Assembly (NCBI GenBank): GCA_050084985.1
Contig: JBITNC010000002.1
Location: forward strand, 1,178,001-1,242,000
From: Nageia nagi
Lineage: Eukaryota; Pinophyta
Direction: 5' to 3'
DNA length: 64,000 nucleotides
Position numbers and translations under genes: made by a program. The notes under the pieces are model-generated. The model worked only from the letters and a program-made list of their open reading frames with translations. It did not search any database and was not told the DNA's origin. This document shows, piece by piece, positions 59,122-64,000 of the stretch. Within the stretch, counting starts at the first letter, position 1, and each line of letters starts with the position of its first letter.

Positions 59122-59576
59122 TGTTGGAAATTATAATGTAATATTATGTAATATTTCTTTTTAATGTAAATTCACTTAATACTTAAAGAGTCTTTAGATA
59201 CCTTAAAGCATTAAGAGAATAACAATAGAAAGAGAAATAAATATAGAAACACCTTTAACCTTACCCTTAAGTAAAAAAAAAAGGTTAAAGAATAGGTTAG
59301 TTCTTATAAATAGAGAGGTAGTTATACTCCTCTCATTATTTAACTTGATCAAACATGGTAATGTTTATCTTGAGAATTTGTAAGAGAGTTATCTTCTGAA
59401 AAAGTAATAGAATGATGGTTCAAAATGGATGTACTCTCAAGAGATGGAGGAACCACTATACATCGTGTGTTATCTTTTGTATGATTATTTTTTGCCTTTG
59501 GTAGATGGATGAATGGTAGATTTGTTAAAGAAACTTCAAGGTGATCTTGGTTATATGGAATCCTTCAATTCCATCA
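59122..59576 (+). repeat. Copia-type element, 5' LTR
   Basis: Contains the A-rich block AGGTTAAAG followed by TATAAATAGAGAGG (about 59309-59322), which resembles a TATA box at a sensible place for the U3-R boundary. Confidence 0.85.
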
Positions 59577-59578
59577 AA

Positions 59579-59591
59579 TGGTATCAGAGCC
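59579..59591 (+). promoter_or_regulatory. Primer binding site matching initiator tRNA-Met
   Basis: TGGTATCAGAGCC, two bases inside the LTR. This motif is common to most plant Copia elements and sets the orientation as plus. Confidence 0.9.
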
Positions 59592-62108
59592 ATTCTTGGA
59601 GTCTCCACTTCAACAACTTTGAAGGTTCATTCCTTTTCTTTATCCATCAAATGTTAAGGTAAAAAGGTTTGAAGGTATAATCTACCTCTTCTTATCAGAT
59701 TTTTAATTTTCATCACAGTCTACCAAAATTTGATTAAAGAGGATAGTTCAATTTTTTACTATGCATTATTTTTCACTAACAATTTTTTACTTGTAATTTT
59801 TAGTAAAATTATTTAATGTGTAGTAATAATATGCAAATTTTAAGTAAATTTGCTTTGATAGGTTGATATAGCTTTAAATTACAAGTTTCTATTTAGTATA
59901 GAAAAAAATTAAAAATTTTGTAATTTTTTAATTTATACAACACTACTAATGTTATTGCACAAATTGTTTACAATATGTTTGTAAAAATGAAAGTTCATGT
60001 ATGCATAAAAATATGAGTGCATGCAAATATCATGCATTATTACATGTATTAAAAAAAAAACATGCATTATTGCATGCATGAAAAAATATATAGAGAGCTT
60101 AATTGTTTTTTGAAAAAAAAGAGTTTGAGTTTGAGTTTTTAAATAAATAAATAATAAAAAGTTGTATGTTACTATTTTTAAATTTTTTTTTTAAAAACTT
60201 GGATTTTAAAAAAAAAAAAAGTTGCTAATTAAAAAAAAAAAAAAAAACAAAGGAATCTTATTTTTAGAAAAAATGAACTTTTTAATATTAAGGAAGCATT
60301 TTTTAAAAAATATGGATGAGTGCAAATATAAGCCATCTAAATGCCCAATTTTAAAAAAAAAATATCATGATCTCATTTTTATTAATTGATATTTTAATTT
60401 TTTTCACTCAAAAGTGATATGGGTATTTATGGTATTGCTTTTATTGCTCATTATTTAAGTGCATGATACCTTTGCACATACCTTTTTTTATTTATTTCAA
60501 AAAGGGCGAGTTTATTTTTTAAAAGTACATTAAAAGATGGTGAATTTTTTTGGAATAAAATTAAACTTTTGATGCCATTTTAAAATAAAATATCATGACT
60601 TGATATTGACATAATTTTTTACATAGTGGCTATATTATAACTTTGATCTATTTTTAATAGCTTTAATAGTTTAAATAATGATAATAATAATAATGTTGCA
60701 AATATAGTAATTGGTAAGTATCAAATCTTTGATTAAAATCTTAGATATTTTTTTCTAAGTTACATAAATTACTATCATAATTTGTAAATTATATGTCTTG
60801 TTTGGTAATTTTTTAAGAAAATGATAAAAGTTATTTACAAAGCAATTAATTGCAACCATTATTTTGCAATAGTTTTTTGTAAGTATTGCAATTTCTTTCC
60901 AGATAATGTTGAACATATAAAAATCAATTTAATTGATAATATTAATTGATAATGTCCAATATATTAATAATTAAATTTGGACAATGTTAAAATGGAAACT
61001 TGTTGATGTGTATTATGAAAATTTCTCTAATTTTTATGCACTATCCTTTGGTTGCAAATTAAGATTAATTTATATTCCATATATATTTATTATGTGCATT
61101 GTACTATGAATTGGAATTTGTTATATCAATTGTTAATATAGAATTTTTTGAACTTCAAAAATAATAATGTTATGCAAATTATTTGAAGTCAAAGTTTATA
61201 TAAGCTTTCTTCAAACATTACTATCCTCATTAATTATGCATATTATTTTTATTCTGGTTGGATGGAAGTTTTTTTGTACACACATTCTTGTTGGAATAGA
61301 GTTTGTAAACTTACTCAACATTAGAATTTTTGTGTATTAATCCTTAAATTTTTTTCTTATGCACTTTGATTAATATACTTATTAGTGTCAAAAGTTTTTA
61401 AACTTTCTTTATAAAACTTATTGAGGATATTGATGTTGCAGTATTAATCTGGCTTTGGAAAGGAAGTGTACAAGTACCTTTAAGAAATGTACATTCCTCT
61501 ATACATGTGTAAAGTTATTTGTAATATGCTTCAATTTTTATGAAGTTACCTTTAAGGGGGAGTAAAAACTAAGTATACTTCCATATTTTGGAAGAATATC
61601 CATGTTGATAGATTGTGCCATATTGCTAGCAAAAATATAAAATCCAAGCATCTTTTTATTAAGAAGTAAATTTTTTTATGGGACTTTGTGTTTATTATTT
61701 ATCAAAACAAGACTTCATTCATAAATTTGTCCTCAAGAAAAAGTAAAGTAATGCTTACTTCATCCTTAGGAGGGTTGTGACTATAAGTATTAGCTTGGCA
61801 TCTTTGTGATGATTTATAGAGCACTGTTTGCTATTTTTTTACTTCCATGTTGAAAAGTTTTATCTATAAAAATGGATTGTTTACCACATTGATTCTTGTA
61901 GTATATGGAGTGGTTAAAAAGGTTTGCCTTTCTTCATAACTACATTCTTAAAGTAGTTAAAAAATTTTGACCTTCTCCATGATTATTGAATGGTGGAGTG
62001 GTTAAAAAGATTTTACCTTCTTCACATTGCAATATTTGATAAAAATTGCATCTTTGTTGGATGAATGCTATCTTTTTTCATCATATACATATTAACTAGT
62101 AGCATGGT

Positions 62109-62240
62109 TAAGATGGCACCTTGACTCACTCTTGGTAAAGTCAAGTTTATTTGTTATGGTATCTTAGCTCTCTCTTGGTAAAGTAAAATTTATTTATTAT
62201 GACATCTTGGCTCTCTCTTGGTAAAGTTAAGTTTATTTAG
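62109..62240 (+). repeat. Three-unit tandem repeat, 43-bp period, inside the Copia-type element
   Basis: CTCTTGGTAAAGT recurs at 43-bp steps (CTTGGTAAAG at 62131, 62174 and 62217), each followed by a TTTATTT stretch. It is non-coding. Confidence 0.8.
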
Positions 62241-63031
62241 TATGTGATTTATGCTTTGTAAGTCTTGAATTTGTGTTTGGTCAAGTTCACATGTGTGGCT
62301 TAAAAATCTAAACTTATGGTTTAGTTCTATTATTTTTTGATCATTTATGACATGGTTAAGTTAACATAGTCATATAAGTATTTCTTTGATGAAGTTGTTA
62401 TCAAGAGAGAGAATCAAATTATGAAGTATTATTTTATAATGACATCTTTATATACCCTCAATAAATACAAAATAATGATGTAAAATAAATATATGTAAAA
62501 AATTAAAAATTCAATTCATTGATAATGATTAATGATATTTCTTATTCTTTGGTTTAGAATAAAAATACATTTTGCACATATGATATATAGTTGATGATGT
62601 ATGTCATCTTTGGTGTTATGTGCATATGTGATGACTTGGTATATTTGATTAGTTTATGAATGAAATCTATCTTATATATGTATATATGATGTACCTAGTT
62701 GATCTTGTTTTTGACCTACTTGTAGCTTACAAGTTCTTCTTAAGATTGCAGGTTACTTCAAGTATGCAAGCTCATGGAGACTCTTCATGTCAACATGTTG
62801 TTGGATGACTACTCTTATGTAAAGAAATCATTTTTTGGTTAATTATTGTATTGTAAAACCATTTGTTAAAATGGTTAAGTAGTTGAGCCATTATAGAACC
62901 ATCTATATTCCATTACTTTTTCAAAGATATAAAAAGTTCTCATCTCCACTTGTCTCTTAGAGAAGAACTCTCTCTTACTTTCTCTTTCTTTGTTTTTTCA
63001 ACCCTCTACCCAATTTTACATTAAGGGGGAG

Positions 63032-63489
63032 TGTTGGAAATTGTAATGTAATATTATGTAATATTTATTATGTAATGTAAATTCACTTAATACTTAAAGT
63101 ATCTTTAGATACCTTAAAACATTAAAGGAATAAAAATAGAAAGAAAAATAAATATAGAAACACCTTTAACTTTACCCTTGGGTAAAAGGAAGGCTAAAGG
63201 GTGGGTTAGTTATTATAAATAAATATGTACTTCTCTTATTATATAACTTGATCAAACTTGATCAAGCATGGTAATGCTTATCTTGATAATTTGTAGAAAA
63301 ATTATCTTTTGAGAAAGTAATAGAATGATGGTTCAAAGTGGATTTACTTCTAAGAGATGGATGAACCACTATACATGATGTGTTATATTTTGTGTGATTA
63401 TTTCTTGCCTTTGCTATATGGATGAATTATAGATTTGTTTAATAAACTTCAATATGATCTTGGTTATATGGAATCCTTCAATTCCATCA
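63032..63489 (+). repeat. Copia-type element, 3' LTR
   Basis: 458 bp, preceded by the purine tract ATTAAGGGGGAG. Many differences from the 5' LTR are visible, so the insertion is older than elements 1 and 2. Confidence 0.85.
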
Positions 63490-64000
63490 CTAATGCAAAT
63501 GAGGAGCTAGTTGATCTACCATTTGAGAGTGTTGGTGATTTTCCTTTTCTAGATAATATACAACATTTAATGAGGTTTATAGTTATGGATTATGTGGATT
63601 TTTATTTTTATAACATTATTCATAAGTTGATTCAAAAAGAGGAATGTATGATGGAAATGTGTTAATTGGGCTTCTTTATGTAAGAAAGAAGGAAGAAACT
63701 CGATCTATAAATATTTTTCCCAAATAAATTGAAGATACATCAAACCTCATAAAATAGTAATAAATGTAATTCATTCTTTAAAAAGATGATTTTATTAATA
63801 ATATTAAGTAATATAATATTGTTCAAAGCTGAACAAGAGTCACCATTTGGTATTTGTTAGCATACTCCTGGTTTCCTAACATATACTTTCTTATGCATGT
63901 GTGTCCATGTGTGTGTAGTCGATCGTGTCCTTTTCTCTATAATGTATATACTCTTACATGGTGAGTACACTATTCAACATGGCATTTGGCATTCGATAGT
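63490..64000. other. AT-rich flank, no gene identified
   Basis: The 76-codon open frame ending near 63665 begins inside the LTR, and the rest (VDLPFESVGDFPFLDNIQHL) matches nothing I know. It may be a relic of a gene or transposon cut by the Copia-type insertion. Confidence 0.4.

Larger units (their letters stand above)
59122..63489 (+). mobile_element. Non-autonomous Copia-type LTR element (LARD-like)
   Basis: LTRs 59122-59576 (455 bp) and 63032-63489 (458 bp) begin TGTTGGAAATT and end TTCCATCA. Two bases after the left LTR is TGGTATCAGAGCC (59579-59591), the classic plant primer site matching initiator tRNA-Met. A purine tract ATTAAGGGGGAG abuts the right LTR. The 3.46-kb interior has no gag or pol. 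Flanks TTAGT (59117-59121) and CTAAT (63490-63494) are a weak, possibly decayed TSD with two transitions. It must have depended on enzymes supplied by another element. The solo LTR at 19266-19766 is the same family. Confidence 0.88.

Noticed and set aside
63435-63665. 76-codon gene at the right end
   Set aside because: Its first third is LTR sequence; the rest lacks motif, upstream signals or continuity.

Overview
The window reads as nuclear DNA of a seed plant with a large, repeat-dominated genome. A gymnosperm is possible, but nothing here proves it. It holds one clear host gene, whose intact reading frame is visibly richer in G and C than its surroundings, in about 62 kb of very AT-rich transposon DNA and its decay products.

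Layout: (1) 2-2173 is the 3' part of a single-exon G-type lectin S-receptor-like kinase that runs off the left edge. (2) About 2.2-22.6 kb is old AT-rich DNA. It contains a likely relic LTR, two decayed gag stretches, several minisatellites, a C-rich one-strand tract, a direct duplication of about 1.1-1.3 kb with a tRNA-type SINE in one copy, and a decayed plant-mobile-domain (PMD) gene cut by a Copia-type solo LTR. (3) 22584-57988 is the centrepiece: two giant Ty3/gypsy retrotransposons of the same family, both on the minus strand, one nested in the other. The host (element 2; TSD AAATT; about 17.7 kb before interruption) received element 1 (23667-41395; 17,729 bp; TSD TGCAT) about 240 bp inside its 3' LTR. 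(4) 59122-63489 is a non-autonomous Copia-type element with 455-458 bp LTRs, an initiator-tRNA-Met type primer site and no coding capacity. The rest is AT-rich DNA without recognisable genes.

Each giant element has the same plan, read on the minus strand from the right-hand LTR. It runs: primer site, a leader of about 1.9 kb with tandem repeats, a long coiled-coil gag ending in a C-H-H-C knuckle, protease, RT plus RNase H, a second (archaeal-type) RNase H, integrase, and an unrecognised ORF of about 340 codons made of two related halves. About 2 kb of non-coding DNA follows. Convergent to all this, on the plus strand, lies an intron-containing PMD gene of about 690 codons, before the polypurine tract and 3' LTR. 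The dual RNase H and the gag knuckle point to the Tat/Ogre side of Ty3/gypsy.

Both copies are dead, with many stops and several frameshifts, yet at least eight stop codons are shared at identical positions. This suggests that the source element was already interrupted and was moved in trans, or that some of these stops are tolerated. The most notable points are the antisense intron-bearing PMD cargo gene, the duplicated-domain orphan ORF, the shared stops, and a short CpG-rich motif that recurs at five equivalent non-coding places in each element and carries about 40-50% of LTR divergence.
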